The notes beneath the pieces were generated by a model. That model saw nothing but the letters and a program-made list of their open reading frames with translations. It had not been told where the DNA came from and searched no databases. Positions 8,823 to 17,901 of a DNA stretch of 64,000 nt are shown piece by piece (position 1 is the stretch's first letter; each line of letters opens with the position of its first letter). Source of the DNA: Salipiger thiooxidans. GTDB lineage: Bacteria > Pseudomonadota > Alphaproteobacteria > Rhodobacterales > Rhodobacteraceae. The translations under genes and the position numbers were made by a program. The stretch covers positions 62,001 to 126,000 of the forward strand of contig NZ_FNAV01000012.1 in NCBI RefSeq assembly GCF_900102075.1. Reading direction: 5' to 3'.

Positions 8823-9434
8823 GTGGCGAATCGCATCACCAAAGCCGTCCGCGGCGCCCTTGCGGCGGTCGCACTGGCAGCCATCGCCGCCATCGCGACC
8901 ACGTCGCCGGCCGCCGCCGGCACCGCCGGCGTCAGCGAACCGGTCATTTCCACGCAGAACACCCGCACCATCCGCGGCCAGCGCTACATCCCGGGCGTCT
9001 CGATCTCGCCCGACGGCTGCGAGATCTGGGTGATGGACGACGGCGCCGAGGGCTACGCCGTAAGCCGGGTGACCCGCGACGGCCGCCCGGTCTGCCACGA
9101 CATCAACGTCTGCGGCACGCTGAACTCGGACCAGTACTTCGCCACCGACAGCTACGCCATCAGCCCGCAGGGGCAGGCGCGCATCCGCGAGTTCTTCCGG
9201 AACGCCACCGCCTTCGGCTTCATCATCACCGGCCACACCGACGCCCGCGCCAGCGACGCATACAACCGCCGCCTGAGCTACAACCGCGCCAACTCGGTGG
9301 CCCGGGTGGCCCGCTCGGCGGGCGCGCGCATCGTCGACGTGCGGGGCTACGGGGAATCCTACCCGGTGGCGACCAACAGCACGGTCGAGGGTATGGCCAG
9401 GAACCGCCGCGTCGAAATCCTGTGTGTGCGCTGA
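8823..9434 (+). CDS. OmpA family protein with an N-terminal DGC/EGY module
   Basis: The 203-residue product begins with a signal peptide (hydrophobic run ending in ATTSPAAAG). It continues with a short module whose core is SPDGCEIWVMDDGAEGY and GRPVC, and finishes with an OmpA-type peptidoglycan-binding domain. The latter is recognised by ITGHTDARASDAYNRRLSYN and the NRRVEI ending. It probably anchors the outer membrane to the cell wall from the periplasm. The start is taken as GTG at 8823 because an AAGGGGACAG ribosome-binding site precedes it and the signal peptide begins there. The N-terminal module recurs in the next gene, 10 bp downstream. Confidence 0.82.
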   Translation: MANRITKAVRGALAAVALAAIAAIATTSPAAAGTAGVSEPVISTQNTRTIRGQRYIPGVSISPDGCEIWVMDDGAEGYAVSRVTRDGRPVCHDINVCGTLNSDQYFATDSYAISPQGQARIREFFRNATAFGFIITGHTDARASDAYNRRLSYNRANSVARVARSAGARIVDVRGYGESYPVATNSTVEGMARNRRVEILCVR

Positions 9435-9444
9435 GGAGACGGAC

Positions 9445-9756
9445 ATGAAGCTTGTGAAACTCGCCTTCGCGCTCGCCGCCGCCGTCACCGTCTCGGCCTG
9501 CGACACGCCCATCGGCCCCGACAAGAGCGTCGACCGCAACCTGATCGACCGTAAGGATCTCAGCCAGATCAAGTGGGGCGTCTGGGTCGACCCGGACGGC
9601 TGCGACAACTGGATCGCCGACGACGGCGTCGAGGGCTATCTGGCCCGCCGCCTCGACAAGTACGGCAAGCCGGTCTGCTCGGGCGTGGCCCCGCCGACCG
9701 TCGCCACCGGCGGTTTCAAGAACGGCGCCACCGGCGTCATCGGCGATCCGCTCTGA
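9445..9756 (+). CDS. Small lipoprotein sharing a module with the upstream OmpA-family protein
   Basis: The 103-residue product has a lipoprotein signal ending in VTVSAC, with Cys as the likely lipidated residue. After processing it carries DPDGCDNWIADDGVEGYLAR and KYGKPVC, matching the pattern DGCxxWxxDDGxEGYxxxR...GxPVC of the OmpA-family protein encoded immediately upstream. It lacks the peptidoglycan-binding domain. The two genes are separated by 10 bp and followed by a strong terminator, so they form an operon. The function is unknown; a shared envelope role is an inference from the shared module and location. Confidence 0.75.
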   Translation: MKLVKLAFALAAAVTVSACDTPIGPDKSVDRNLIDRKDLSQIKWGVWVDPDGCDNWIADDGVEGYLARRLDKYGKPVCSGVAPPTVATGGFKNGATGVIGDPL

Positions 9757-9759
9757 TCC

Positions 9760-9816
9760 GGCCCCCCGTTCCGGGGCCTTTCCGACCGCGCAGCTGCCCG
9801 CCGCGCGGTCGTTTTT
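9760..9816 (+). terminator. Tandem hairpins ending the OmpA/lipoprotein operon
   Basis: The first hairpin pairs GGCCCC (9760-9765) with GGGGCC (9773-9778) and is followed by TTT. The second pairs GACCGCGC (9784-9791) with GCGCGGTC (9803-9810) and is followed by G and five T residues (9812-9816). The second has the full form of an intrinsic terminator. Confidence 0.8.
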
Positions 9817-9906
9817 CGTACGATCTGCCCGGATCGGCCGCTCGGGGCTTGCCCTATGGCGGCGCGCTTGGCACCATTGAGAGAGACTCAAGCGCAGGAG
9901 ACATGC

Positions 9907-10884
9907 GTGAACGCAGGCACTCTCACCGAAGCCATCCTCGAATTCCCCGACAACCGTCTATTGATCGACCTTTGCGGTGAATTCGACCGCAATCTCACCG
10001 ACATCGAGACCCGAACCGGCGTGCAGATCCTGCGACGCGGGAACCAGCTCGCGATCCACGGACCCGAGGAATCGCAGGCGGCGGCGCGGGACGTGCTGAT
10101 GGCGCTCTACCAGCGGCTCGAACAGGGGCGCTCGGTCGGGCGGGGCGACATCGACCGCGAATTCCGCCTCGCGCCCGAGGACGAGACCCCGGACCGCCAG
10201 CTCGAGATGTTCGACGGCGGCAAGGTCGAGATCAAGACCCGCCGCAAGCTGATCGAGCCGCGCACCGAGGCGCAGAAGGCCTACGTGCGCTCGCTCTACC
10301 AGAACGAGATGTGCTTCGGCATCGGCCCTGCGGGCACCGGCAAGACCTACCTCGCCGTCGCGGTCGGGGTGAACATGCTGATCACCGGCGCCGTCGACAA
10401 GATCATCCTCTGCCGCCCTGCCGTCGAGGCGGGCGAGCGGCTGGGCTTCCTGCCCGGCACGCAGGAGGAAAAGGTCGATCCCTACATGCAGCCGCTCTAC
10501 GACGCGCTGAACGACTTCCTGCCCGGCAAGCAGCTCGCCAAGATGCGCGAGGAGAAGACCGTCGAGATCGCGCCGCTCGCCTTCATGCGTGGCCGTACGC
10601 TCTCGAACGCCTTCGTGGTGCTCGACGAGGCGCAGAACGCCACCACCATGCAGATGAAGATGTTCCTCACCCGTCTGGGCGAGGGCTCGCGCATGGTGAT
10701 CACCGGCGACCGCACCCAGGTCGACCTGCCGCGCGGTGTGCCCTCGGGCCTGCAGGACGCCGAGCGCCTGCTGAAGGACATCGACAAGATCGGCTTCAAC
10801 TACTTCACCGCCAAGGACGTGGTGCGCCACCCGCTGGTGGCCGCGATCATCGAGGCCTACGAGCGCGACGCCGAGGGCGGCTGA
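9907..10884 (+). CDS. phoH: PhoH family ATPase
   Basis: The 325-residue protein has an N-terminal KH-like region (about 1-70) and a PhoH ATPase domain. Walker A is GPAGTGKT (residues about 137-144) and the Walker B-like strand is [10 protein letters not shown]. PhoH proteins are RNA-associated NTPases and lie next to ybeY in many bacteria, as here. The start is taken as GTG at 9907, with AGGAG at 9896-9900. The in-frame ATG at 9856 has no ribosome-binding site and would lie close to the upstream terminator. The family is certain; the exact cellular role is not established. Confidence 0.88.
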   Translation: MNAGTLTEAILEFPDNRLLIDLCGEFDRNLTDIETRTGVQILRRGNQLAIHGPEESQAAARDVLMALYQRLEQGRSVGRGDIDREFRLAPEDETPDRQLEMFDGGKVEIKTRRKLIEPRTEAQKAYVRSLYQNEMCFGIGPAGTGKTYLAVAVGVNMLITGAVDKIILCRPAVEAGERLGFLPGTQEEKVDPYMQPLYDALNDFLPGKQLAKMREEKTVEIAPLAFMRGRTLSNAFVVLDEAQNATTMQMKMFLTRLGEGSRMVITGDRTQVDLPRGVPSGLQDAERLLKDIDKIGFNYFTAKDVVRHPLVAAIIEAYERDAEGG

Positions 10885-10987
10885 CCCGCGGGCAGGGCAC
10901 CGGCCAGGGCAGGGGCCGGGCCATAGGGCCATGGCGGCTTGCGCCTGTCGCGCAGACCGCTATAGCCGGCCCCGGCGCGCCCCGCAG

Positions 10988-11052
10988 CTTCATCTTGCCC
11001 CCTAAACTCCGGGGGAGGAGCGCCCCCGGGCGCGACGGGGGCAGCGCCCCCC
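10988..11052. repeat. Dispersed intergenic hairpin repeat, copy A
   Basis: It begins CTTCATCTTGCC, continues with AAACTCCGGGGG, then a small hairpin (GCGCCC/GGGCGC), and ends with the palindrome GGGGGCAGCGCCCCC. It fills most of the gap between phoH and ybeY. The same layout recurs at seven other intergenic places in the window, so this is one member of a repeat family. Confidence 0.75.
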
Positions 11053-11068
11053 TGCGACGGATCCGCCC

Positions 11069-11548
11069 ATGCTGACCGACACCCTTCTCGAAGACGACCG
11101 CTGGCAGGAGGCCGGGTTCGAGGCGCTCGCCGAAACCGCCGCCCGCGCCGCGCTGACCGCGCTCGACCTCGACCCCGACGGGTTCGAGATCGCCATCCTC
11201 GCCTGCGACGACGCCCGCATCGCCAAGCTCAACGGCGATTTCCGCGACAAGCCTGCACCCACCAACGTCCTGTCCTGGCCCTCGGAAGAGCGTGACCCGG
11301 AAGACCTGCCCGAACCGGGCATGCCGGGGATGCCGGAAGAGCTCGGGGACATCGCCATCGCCTGGGAAACCTGCCTGCGCGAGGCCCAGGAACAGGACAA
11401 GCCGCTTTCCGCTCATCTGACCCACCTGATCGTTCACGCAACATTGCATCTTCTGGGTTACGATCACATTCGTGACGAAGACGCCACGGTCATGGAAACT
11501 CTCGAAGTGGAAATACTTGGCAAACTGGGGGTAGCGAACCCATATTGA
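11069..11548 (+). CDS. ybeY: Endoribonuclease YbeY (rRNA maturation factor)
   Basis: The 159-residue metalloprotein has the YbeY signature HLTHLIVHATLHLLGYDH near residues 113-130, with the three zinc-binding histidines in the HxxxxHxxxGxDH arrangement. YbeY takes part in 16S rRNA 3' maturation and ribosome quality control. It lies in the conserved order phoH-ybeY-corC-lnt, here separated from phoH by a repeat element, and is followed by corC after 39 bp. The length is normal. The ATG at 11069 has only a weak upstream ribosome-binding site, so a slightly different start is possible. Confidence 0.93.
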   Translation: MLTDTLLEDDRWQEAGFEALAETAARAALTALDLDPDGFEIAILACDDARIAKLNGDFRDKPAPTNVLSWPSEERDPEDLPEPGMPGMPEELGDIAIAWETCLREAQEQDKPLSAHLTHLIVHATLHLLGYDHIRDEDATVMETLEVEILGKLGVANPY

Positions 11549-11587
11549 TGAGACTTGGGGTCGAGGCCCCGCCAACGGATAGGATCG

Positions 11588-12574
11588 ATGGGCGATAGTG
11601 ACGGCTCGTCTACGGCAGCGCAAAGCGCGCGGCAGACGGCAGATGGGAACCACGGCGACGGTATTTTCCGCCGTGTTTTCAATGTATTCCGACCGGCAAC
11701 CGACACCGGCACTGGGATGAACGGCGCAGCTGCGCCACAGGTTCAGGCGCCACCGCCGAGCCTGATGAACCTGCGCCGGATGCGGGTGGAGGACGTGGCG
11801 ATTCCCAAGGCGGACATCGTCGCGGTGCCAGACACCATCACCAAGCCCGAACTGGTGCAGGTCTTTCGCGAAAGCGGCATGACCCGCCTGCCGGTCTATT
11901 CCGGCACGCTCGACACGCCCGTGGGCATGGCACACCTCAAGGATTTCGCGCTTCGCCACGGCTTCAACGGCTCCGGCCAGCGCTTCGATCTCAAGAAGAT
12001 GCTGCGCCCGCTGGTCTTCGTCCCGCCCTCCATGCCGATCGGCGTGCTGCTCACCAAGATGCAGACCGAACGCCGGCACATGGCGCTGGTGATCGACGAA
12101 TACGGCGGCGTCGACGGGCTCGTGACCATCGAGGATCTCATCGAGCAGGTCATCGGCGAGATCGAGGACGAACACGACATCGCCGAGGGCCGCAACTTCT
12201 TCCGCGAGAAGTCGGGGAGCTGGCTGGCGCTGGCCAAGACCCCGCTCGAGGAGTTCGAGGGCGAGACCGGCCTTGCGCTCACCGACGACGACGAGATCGA
12301 CGAGGAGGAGATCGACACGCTGGGCGGTCTGGTCTTCATGCTCGCCGGTCACGTGCCCGCGCGCGGCGAGGTGATCCCGCACCCGGCGGGCATCGACTTC
12401 GAGGTGGTGGATGCCGATCCGCGCCGCATCAAGCGGCTGCGGGTGCGTCCGCACACGCAGGCGGGCGGTGCCACGCCCAAGCCTGTGGCGGCGCTGCCGC
12501 CGCCTGCCGCCGTGGCCGCGAAGCCCGAGGCCGCTGCCAAGACCGAGACCGGCACGGAGGTACGCAGTGCCTGA
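11588..12574 (+). CDS. CorC/HlyC family CBS-domain protein
   Basis: The 328-residue protein has paired CBS domains (about 70-195; LPVYSGTLDTPVGMAHLKDF in the first, MALVIDEYGGVDGLVTIEDL in the second). A C-terminal CorC_HlyC transporter-associated domain follows (about 215-300), then a Pro/Ala-rich tail. No membrane domain is present, as in CorC proper. The family is linked to magnesium and cobalt efflux, but the molecular function of the soluble form is uncertain. The start is taken at MGDSDGS (11588). The stop overlaps the GTG start of lnt by 8 bp, so the two are probably translationally coupled. Confidence 0.85.
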   Translation: MGDSDGSSTAAQSARQTADGNHGDGIFRRVFNVFRPATDTGTGMNGAAAPQVQAPPPSLMNLRRMRVEDVAIPKADIVAVPDTITKPELVQVFRESGMTRLPVYSGTLDTPVGMAHLKDFALRHGFNGSGQRFDLKKMLRPLVFVPPSMPIGVLLTKMQTERRHMALVIDEYGGVDGLVTIEDLIEQVIGEIEDEHDIAEGRNFFREKSGSWLALAKTPLEEFEGETGLALTDDDEIDEEEIDTLGGLVFMLAGHVPARGEVIPHPAGIDFEVVDADPRRIKRLRVRPHTQAGGATPKPVAALPPPAAVAAKPEAAAKTETGTEVRSA

Positions 12575-14102
12575 CACCAGCCCGTCGTGGCTGGACCGCT
12601 TGCCCCGCTGGGCACCGATCCTCCCGGGGATCGGTGCCGGCGCGCTGATGGGTCTGGGGCAGGCGCCCTGGGCGCTGACTTGGCTCGCCGTCGCGGGGCT
12701 TCTGGGAGCGGTCCTCGTGTTCTCGATCACGTCCACCCGGCGCGGTGCCTTCGGCGCCGGCTGGGGCGTGGGGCTCGGCTACTTCGCGCTCGTGCTGAAC
12801 TGGGTCACCGAACCGTTCCAGGTCGATGCCGCTACCACCGGCTGGATGGCGCCCTTCGCGCTGTTCTTCCTTGCCGCCGGGCTCGCGCTGTTCTGGGCGC
12901 TGGCCTTCTGGGGCGCAGGCCACGCGCGCGGGCTGTGCACGCGGCTCTTCGCGCTCGCCGTCGCCTGGGCCGCGGCGGAGCTGGCGCGGGCCTACGTGCT
13001 CACCGGCTTTCCCTGGGCCATGGTCGGCTATCTCTGGGCCCCGGTCGATGCGATCCAGTGGGTTTCGGTGATCGGCCCGCACGGGCTCAACCTCGTCACC
13101 CTGCTGGCGGTGTCGCTCATCGCCATGGCCCTGCGCGGCGGACGTCGCGCCTGGGTTACGGGCGGCGTCGGTGTTGCCACGGTCGTGGCGCTGGTCTGGG
13201 GCGGGGCGGCCATGGTGCCGCCGCTGCAGGACCTGACCGGGCGCCCGGTCGTGCGGCTGGTGCAGCCCAACGCGCCGCAGCACCAGAAATGGGACCGCGC
13301 CTTCGTGCCGATCTTCTTCGAGCGCCAGGTCGATTTCACCGCCGCGCCCTCGCATGACGGGCTGGGCCGCCCGGATCTGGTGATCTGGCCGGAAACCGCG
13401 GTGCCGATGCTGCTCGACAGTGCCGACGAGGCGCTGGGCATCATCACCGACGCGGCCTTCCCGGCGCGGGTGGTGCTGGGCATCCAGCGCGAAGAGGACG
13501 GCGCGTGGTACAATTCGCTGGTGCTCGCGGGGCAGGGACCCGACGTGATGCAGGTCTACGACAAGCACCACCTCGTGCCGTTCGGGGAATACATGCCCGC
13601 CGCGGCGCTGTTCCGGCACGTGGGGGTGGGCGGGCTCGCGCAGCGCGCCGAGGGCGGCTACACTGCCGGGCCGGGGCCGCAGATCATCGACCTCGGCGAA
13701 GGCCTTGGCCGCGCCCTGCCGCTGATCTGCTACGAGGCGGTGTTCCCGCAGGACGTGCACAACGCGCCGGGCCGGGCGGATTTCCTGCTACAGATCACCA
13801 ATGACGCGTGGTTCGGCCAGGTCTCGGGCCCGTACCAGCACCTCTCGCAATCGCGCATCCGGGCCATCGAGCAGGGGCTGCCGATGCTGCGCGCCGCCAA
13901 CACCGGGGTCTCTGCGGTGATCGACGGCGCCGGGCGGGTGCTGGATTCGGTGCCGCTGGGCGAGGCCGGTTACCTCGACACGCCGCTGCCGCCGCCGCTG
14001 CGGGTGACACCTTACAGCCGGACCGGGGACCTCCCCATGCTCATTGCTCTCTTTTTCCTCGGATGTGGGGCATTTTACATATCGCGTCGCGTTTCCGATT
14101 GA
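12567..14102 (+). CDS. lnt: Apolipoprotein N-acyltransferase Lnt
   Basis: Lnt adds the third acyl chain to the N-terminal Cys of lipoproteins at the periplasmic face of the inner membrane. The 511-residue protein has an N-terminal block of about six hydrophobic helices, then a nitrilase-like domain. Catalytic candidates are the Glu in IWPETAVP, the Lys in VYDKHHLVPFGEY and the Cys in PLICYEAVFP; the family motif ITNDAWFG is also seen. A final membrane helix closes the protein. The start is GTG at 12567 with GGAGG just upstream, overlapping corC. Confidence 0.95.
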   Translation: MPDTSPSWLDRLPRWAPILPGIGAGALMGLGQAPWALTWLAVAGLLGAVLVFSITSTRRGAFGAGWGVGLGYFALVLNWVTEPFQVDAATTGWMAPFALFFLAAGLALFWALAFWGAGHARGLCTRLFALAVAWAAAELARAYVLTGFPWAMVGYLWAPVDAIQWVSVIGPHGLNLVTLLAVSLIAMALRGGRRAWVTGGVGVATVVALVWGGAAMVPPLQDLTGRPVVRLVQPNAPQHQKWDRAFVPIFFERQVDFTAAPSHDGLGRPDLVIWPETAVPMLLDSADEALGIITDAAFPARVVLGIQREEDGAWYNSLVLAGQGPDVMQVYDKHHLVPFGEYMPAAALFRHVGVGGLAQRAEGGYTAGPGPQIIDLGEGLGRALPLICYEAVFPQDVHNAPGRADFLLQITNDAWFGQVSGPYQHLSQSRIRAIEQGLPMLRAANTGVSAVIDGAGRVLDSVPLGEAGYLDTPLPPPLRVTPYSRTGDLPMLIALFFLGCGAFYISRRVSD

Positions 14103-14114
14103 CGCGGACCCCCT

Positions 14115-14132
14115 GACCACGTAGCGGTGGTC
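14115..14132 (+). terminator. Hairpin after lnt, possible weak terminator
   Basis: GACCAC (14115-14120) pairs with GTGGTC (14127-14132) around a GTAGCG loop, just after the lnt stop codon. No T-tract follows, so it may be a processing or weak termination site rather than a true intrinsic terminator. It directly precedes the riboswitch. Confidence 0.3.
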
Positions 14133-14144
14133 CATTGTAAATTA

Positions 14145-14190
14145 CCGTCACAACGGCTTCCTGGCGTGATGGCTCGGTATTAATGGAGCG
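14145..14190 (+). promoter_or_regulatory. SAM/SAH riboswitch controlling metK
   Basis: The sequence has a 7-bp stem, CCGTCAC (14145-14151) with GTGATGG (14166-14172), enclosing the conserved core AACGGCTTCCTGGC. A short linker leads to AATGGAGCG, which contains the metK Shine-Dalgarno sequence. GGAGC can pair with GCTTCC in the loop, giving the pseudoknot of the SAM/SAH class known from metK leaders of the Rhodobacterales. Binding of S-adenosylmethionine would hide the ribosome-binding site. The core agrees closely with the published class as I recall it, and the position 4 bp before metK is as expected. Confidence 0.9.
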
Positions 14191-14193
14191 ACA

Positions 14194-15372
14194 ATGTCCC
14201 GAAAAGATTATACATTCACCTCGGAGTCTGTTTCCGAGGGTCACCCTGACAAGGTCTGCGATCGCATTTCCGATGCAGTCCTCGACGCCCTTCTAGCCGA
14301 AGACCCGCTTGCGCGCGTTGCCTGCGAGACCTTCGCCACCACCAACCGCGTGGTCATCGGTGGCGAGGTCGGCCTGACCGATCAAGACAAGCTGGCCGAA
14401 TACATGAAGGCGATGCCCGATATCGTGCGCGCCTGCATCAAGGATATCGGCTACGAGCAGGACAAGTTCCACTGGGAAACCTGCGAGATCACCAACCTCC
14501 TGCACGAGCAGTCGGCCCACATCGCACAGGGTGTGACCGGCGAACGCGGCGACGAGGGCGCCGGCGATCAGGGCATCATGTTCGGCTATGCCACGAACGA
14601 GACGGCCGAGCTGATGCCGGCTCCGATCCTGTACTCGCACGCGGTGCTCAAGCGCCTCGCCGAGGCCCGCAAGTCGGGCGCCGAGCCGGTGCTCGGCCCG
14701 GATGCGAAATCGCAGTTCTCGGTGCGCTACGAAGGTGGCAAGCCGGTGGCGGTGTCGTCGGTGGTGCTGTCGCACCAGCATCTCGACCCGGACCTGAGCT
14801 CGGATGACGTGCGCGCCATCGTCGAGCCCTACATCCGCGAGGTTCTGCCGGACGGCTGGCTCACCAACACCACCGAGTGGTGGGTGAACCCGACCGGTGC
14901 CTTCGTGATCGGCGGGCCCGACGGCGACGCGGGTCTCACCGGGCGCAAGATCATCGTCGACACCTACGGCGGTGCCGCACCGCACGGCGGCGGTGCGTTC
15001 TCGGGCAAGGATCCGACCAAGGTCGACCGCTCGGCCGCCTATGCCGCGCGCTACCTCGCCAAGAATGTCGTGGCCTCGGGCATGGCCGACCGCTGCACCG
15101 TGCAGCTGTCCTATGCCATCGGCGTCGCCCGGCCGCTGTCGATCTACGTCGACACCCACGGCACCGGCGAAGTCGACGCGGCGGCGATCGAACTGGCGAT
15201 CCCCAAGGTCATGGACCTGACGCCGCGCGGCATCCGCACCCATCTCGAGCTGAACAAGCCGATCTACGCCCGCACCGCGGCCTATGGCCACTTCGGCCGG
15301 GCCCCCGAAGAGGACGGCGGCTTCTCGTGGGAGCGTACCGACCTCGCCGACGCGCTGATGGCGGCGGTCTGA
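14194..15372 (+). CDS. metK: S-adenosylmethionine synthetase MetK
   Basis: MetK makes S-adenosylmethionine from methionine and ATP in the cytoplasm. The 392-residue protein carries the family motifs [16 protein letters not shown] near the N-terminus, [12 protein letters not shown] in the middle and [16 protein letters not shown] near residue 270. The length is normal. Its ribosome-binding site (GGAG at 14185-14188) lies inside a SAM/SAH riboswitch, so expression should fall when the product accumulates. The gene stands between lnt and trmB without obvious operon partners. Confidence 0.97.
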   Translation: MSRKDYTFTSESVSEGHPDKVCDRISDAVLDALLAEDPLARVACETFATTNRVVIGGEVGLTDQDKLAEYMKAMPDIVRACIKDIGYEQDKFHWETCEITNLLHEQSAHIAQGVTGERGDEGAGDQGIMFGYATNETAELMPAPILYSHAVLKRLAEARKSGAEPVLGPDAKSQFSVRYEGGKPVAVSSVVLSHQHLDPDLSSDDVRAIVEPYIREVLPDGWLTNTTEWWVNPTGAFVIGGPDGDAGLTGRKIIVDTYGGAAPHGGGAFSGKDPTKVDRSAAYAARYLAKNVVASGMADRCTVQLSYAIGVARPLSIYVDTHGTGEVDAAAIELAIPKVMDLTPRGIRTHLELNKPIYARTAAYGHFGRAPEEDGGFSWERTDLADALMAAV

Positions 15373-15425
15373 AACGGAGCCCCGCTCCGGCGCTGTCGGG
15401 GTGAGGGACCAGAGACACAGATTTC

Positions 15426-15446
15426 CCCCCCGGTGATGCCGGGGGG
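15426..15446. terminator. Hairpin after metK
   Basis: CCCCCCGG (15426-15433) and CCGGGGGG (15439-15446) form an 8-bp stem with a TGATG loop about 55 bp after the metK stop. No T-tract follows on the plus strand, so efficient intrinsic termination is doubtful. Confidence 0.4.
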
Positions 15447-15572
15447 AGAGACAAGGGGGGCGTCGCGGGCCGGATCGGCTTGCGGCGCCCTTCTCGTTTG
15501 CGGGGCGTTTGCGGTGGCGGCTGCCCGCTGCGGGATTGCCCCGCGCCCGACTTGGCGCTAAACGCCCGGGCC

Positions 15573-16286
15573 ATGACAACGTCCAACAAGCATCCCGACG
15601 CCCCCTGGCGCAATTTCTACGGCCGCGTGCGGGGCAAGACCCTGAAGGCGTCCCAGGAAACCTATCTCGACGAGGACCTCGGTCGGCTCTCGCCGGGCGC
15701 CGTGGACTGGGAGGAGAACCCCGAGCGGCTGCCGCTCGACACGGGGGCGATCTTTGACGGCAAGCCGGTCTGGCTCGAGGTGGGGTTCGGCGGCGGCGAG
15801 CACATGGTGCACCAGGCCGCGACCTACCCGGATGTGGGCGTGATCGGCTGCGAGCCCTTCATCAACGGCGTCGCCATGCTGCTGGGCAAGATCCGGCGGG
15901 CCGGGGTCGAGAACGTACGGGTCTACCCGGGCGACGTGCGCAACCTCTTCGACGTGCTGCCCGAGGGCAGCGTCGACAAGGCGTTCCTGCTCTATCCCGA
16001 TCCCTGGCCCAAGAAGCGCCACCACCGGCGCCGCTTCGTGACGCAGGAGCACCTCGGGCCGCTGGCGCGGGTGCTGAAGCCGGGCGCCGAGTTCCGGGTC
16101 GCGACGGACATTCCCGACTACGTGCGCCAGACGCTGGTCGAGGTGCCGAAGGCCGGGTTCGAGTGGCTGGCGGAGCGCCCCGAGGACTGGCGGCAGCCGT
16201 GGTCGGACTGGATCTCGACCCGCTACGAGCAGAAGGCGCTGCGCGAGGGACGGGTGCCGCATTACCTGACCTTCCGCAAGCGGTGA
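15573..16286 (+). CDS. trmB: tRNA (guanine-N7-)-methyltransferase TrmB
   Basis: TrmB methylates G46 in the variable loop of tRNAs. The 237-residue protein shows the SAM-binding motif LEVGFGGGEHMVHQA (about residues 69-83), the GCEPFINGV segment, and the family signature YPDPWPKKRHHRRRF (about 143-157). The start ATG at 15573 gives the normal length; a longer frame upstream has no family sequence. A member of the dispersed hairpin repeat lies 9 bp after the stop codon and may serve as its transcript end. Confidence 0.94.
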   Translation: MTTSNKHPDAPWRNFYGRVRGKTLKASQETYLDEDLGRLSPGAVDWEENPERLPLDTGAIFDGKPVWLEVGFGGGEHMVHQAATYPDVGVIGCEPFINGVAMLLGKIRRAGVENVRVYPGDVRNLFDVLPEGSVDKAFLLYPDPWPKKRHHRRRFVTQEHLGPLARVLKPGAEFRVATDIPDYVRQTLVEVPKAGFEWLAERPEDWRQPWSDWISTRYEQKALREGRVPHYLTFRKR

Positions 16287-16294
16287 GCGGGGCA

Positions 16295-16356
16295 GGGGGC
16301 TCTGCCCCCGTCGCCCATGCGGGCGACTCCCCCGGAGTTTTCCCGGCAAGATGAAG
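16295..16356. repeat. Dispersed intergenic hairpin repeat, copy B
   Basis: In the plus direction it reads as two hairpins, GGGGGC/GCCCCC (16295-16309) and GTCGCCC/GGGCGAC (16310-16327), followed by CCCCCGGAGTTTTCCCGGCAAGATGAAG. It is the reverse orientation of copies A, E and F. It begins 9 bp after the trmB stop codon. Confidence 0.75.
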
Positions 16357-16428
16357 GGCCGGGGTTGTGATGGACGGTCGCATGACGCGCTGCTATGGGC
16401 GGTGTGAGCGATAACACGAGGGGGCGAG

Positions 16429-17784
16429 ATGTCGAGCCACGGGGAACCCATTCCAATGATTGCGCGCCGGTCCGAAGGGCTGCGCGGCGAGGCCCATGTG
16501 CCGGGCGACAAGTCGATCTCGCACCGGTCGCTGATCCTGGGCGCGATGGCGGTGGGCGAGACCCGCGTGACCGGGCTGCTCGAGGGGCAGGACGTGCTGG
16601 ACACCGCTAAGGCGATGCGCGCGTTCGGGGCCGAGGTCGAGAAGCGCGGCGACACCTGGCACGTGCAGGGCGTGGGCGTCGGTGGCTTTGCCGAGCCCGA
16701 ACAGGTGATCGACTGCGGCAACTCGGGGACCGGGGTCCGGCTGATCATGGGCGCCATGGCGACGACGCCGATCGCCGCGACCTTTACCGGGGATGCGAGC
16801 CTCAACAAGCGCCCGATGGCGCGGGTCACCGATCCGCTGGCGCTGTTCGGGGCGCGGGCCTACGGGCGCGAGGGCGGGCGGCTGCCGATGACCATCGTCG
16901 GCGCGCGCGACCCGCTGCCGGTGCGCTACGCCACGCCGGTGCCCTCGGCGCAGGTGAAATCCGCGGTGCTTCTGGCGGGTCTGAACGCGCCGGGCGAGAC
17001 CGTGGTGATCGAGCGCGAGGCGACGCGCGACCATTCCGAGCGGATGCTGGCGGGCTTCGGTGCGCAGGTCAGCACCGAGACCACCGCCGAGGGCCGGGTC
17101 ATCACCCTGACCGGCCAGCCCGAGCTGCGGCCGCAGGTGATCGTGGTGCCGCGCGACCCGAGCTCCGCCGCCTTCCCGGTCTGCGCCGCGCTGATCACCG
17201 AGGGCTCGGACGTGCTGGTGCCCAACATCGGCCTCAACCCGACCCGCGCGGGGCTGTTCTTCACCCTGCAGGACATGGGCGCGGATCTCGCCTTCGAGAA
17301 CGAACGCGAGGAGGGCGGCGAGCCGGTCGCCGACCTGCGGGCGCGGTTCTCGCCGGATCTCAGGGGGATCGAGGTGCCGGCCGAGCGCGCGGCGAGCATG
17401 ATCGACGAATACCCGGTGCTGTCGGTGGTCGCGGCCTTCGCGACGGGAAAGACCCACATGCCGGGGGTCAGGGAACTGCGCGTCAAGGAGAGCGACCGCA
17501 TCGACGCCATGGCCGTGGGACTGCGCGCCGCGGGCGTGACCGTCGACGAAGGCGAGGACTGGTGGACCGTGCACGGTCTTGGCCACGGCAATGTGCCCGG
17601 CGGCGTGGTGACGGCGAGCCATCTCGACCACCGCATCGCCATGTCCTTCCTGGTGATGGGGCTTGCCACGCGCTCCCCGATGCGGGTGGATGACGGCGGC
17701 CCGATCGCCACCTCCTTCCCGATCTTCGAAGGCCTGATGACCGGGCTCGGCGCCGACATCTCGCGCGAGGGCCAGGCGCGGTGA
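16429..17784 (+). CDS. aroA: 3-phosphoshikimate 1-carboxyvinyltransferase (EPSP synthase), class II type
   Basis: AroA joins shikimate-3-phosphate and phosphoenolpyruvate in the shikimate pathway. The 451-residue protein shows [34 protein letters not shown] and IDEYPVL, the pattern of class II EPSP synthases. At the position equivalent to Ala100 of the glyphosate-insensitive CP4 enzyme, the sequence GNSGTGVRL has Gly, which in CP4 is associated with inhibitor sensitivity. The ATG at 16429 has GAGGGGGCGAG just upstream. cmk follows after 117 bp, the conserved aroA-cmk order. Confidence 0.95.
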   Translation: MSSHGEPIPMIARRSEGLRGEAHVPGDKSISHRSLILGAMAVGETRVTGLLEGQDVLDTAKAMRAFGAEVEKRGDTWHVQGVGVGGFAEPEQVIDCGNSGTGVRLIMGAMATTPIAATFTGDASLNKRPMARVTDPLALFGARAYGREGGRLPMTIVGARDPLPVRYATPVPSAQVKSAVLLAGLNAPGETVVIEREATRDHSERMLAGFGAQVSTETTAEGRVITLTGQPELRPQVIVVPRDPSSAAFPVCAALITEGSDVLVPNIGLNPTRAGLFFTLQDMGADLAFENEREEGGEPVADLRARFSPDLRGIEVPAERAASMIDEYPVLSVVAAFATGKTHMPGVRELRVKESDRIDAMAVGLRAAGVTVDEGEDWWTVHGLGHGNVPGGVVTASHLDHRIAMSFLVMGLATRSPMRVDDGGPIATSFPIFEGLMTGLGADISREGQAR

Positions 17785-17901
17785 CGCGGTTTTCGGGCAG
17801 TCTTCGGCCGGGACGACCGCCTGGGCGCCGCGAGGCTTGCAGCCCGGCGCGGGGCTGGCCATAAGCCGGGGAGCACTGTCCGAACCGGAGACCACGCCCC
17901 C

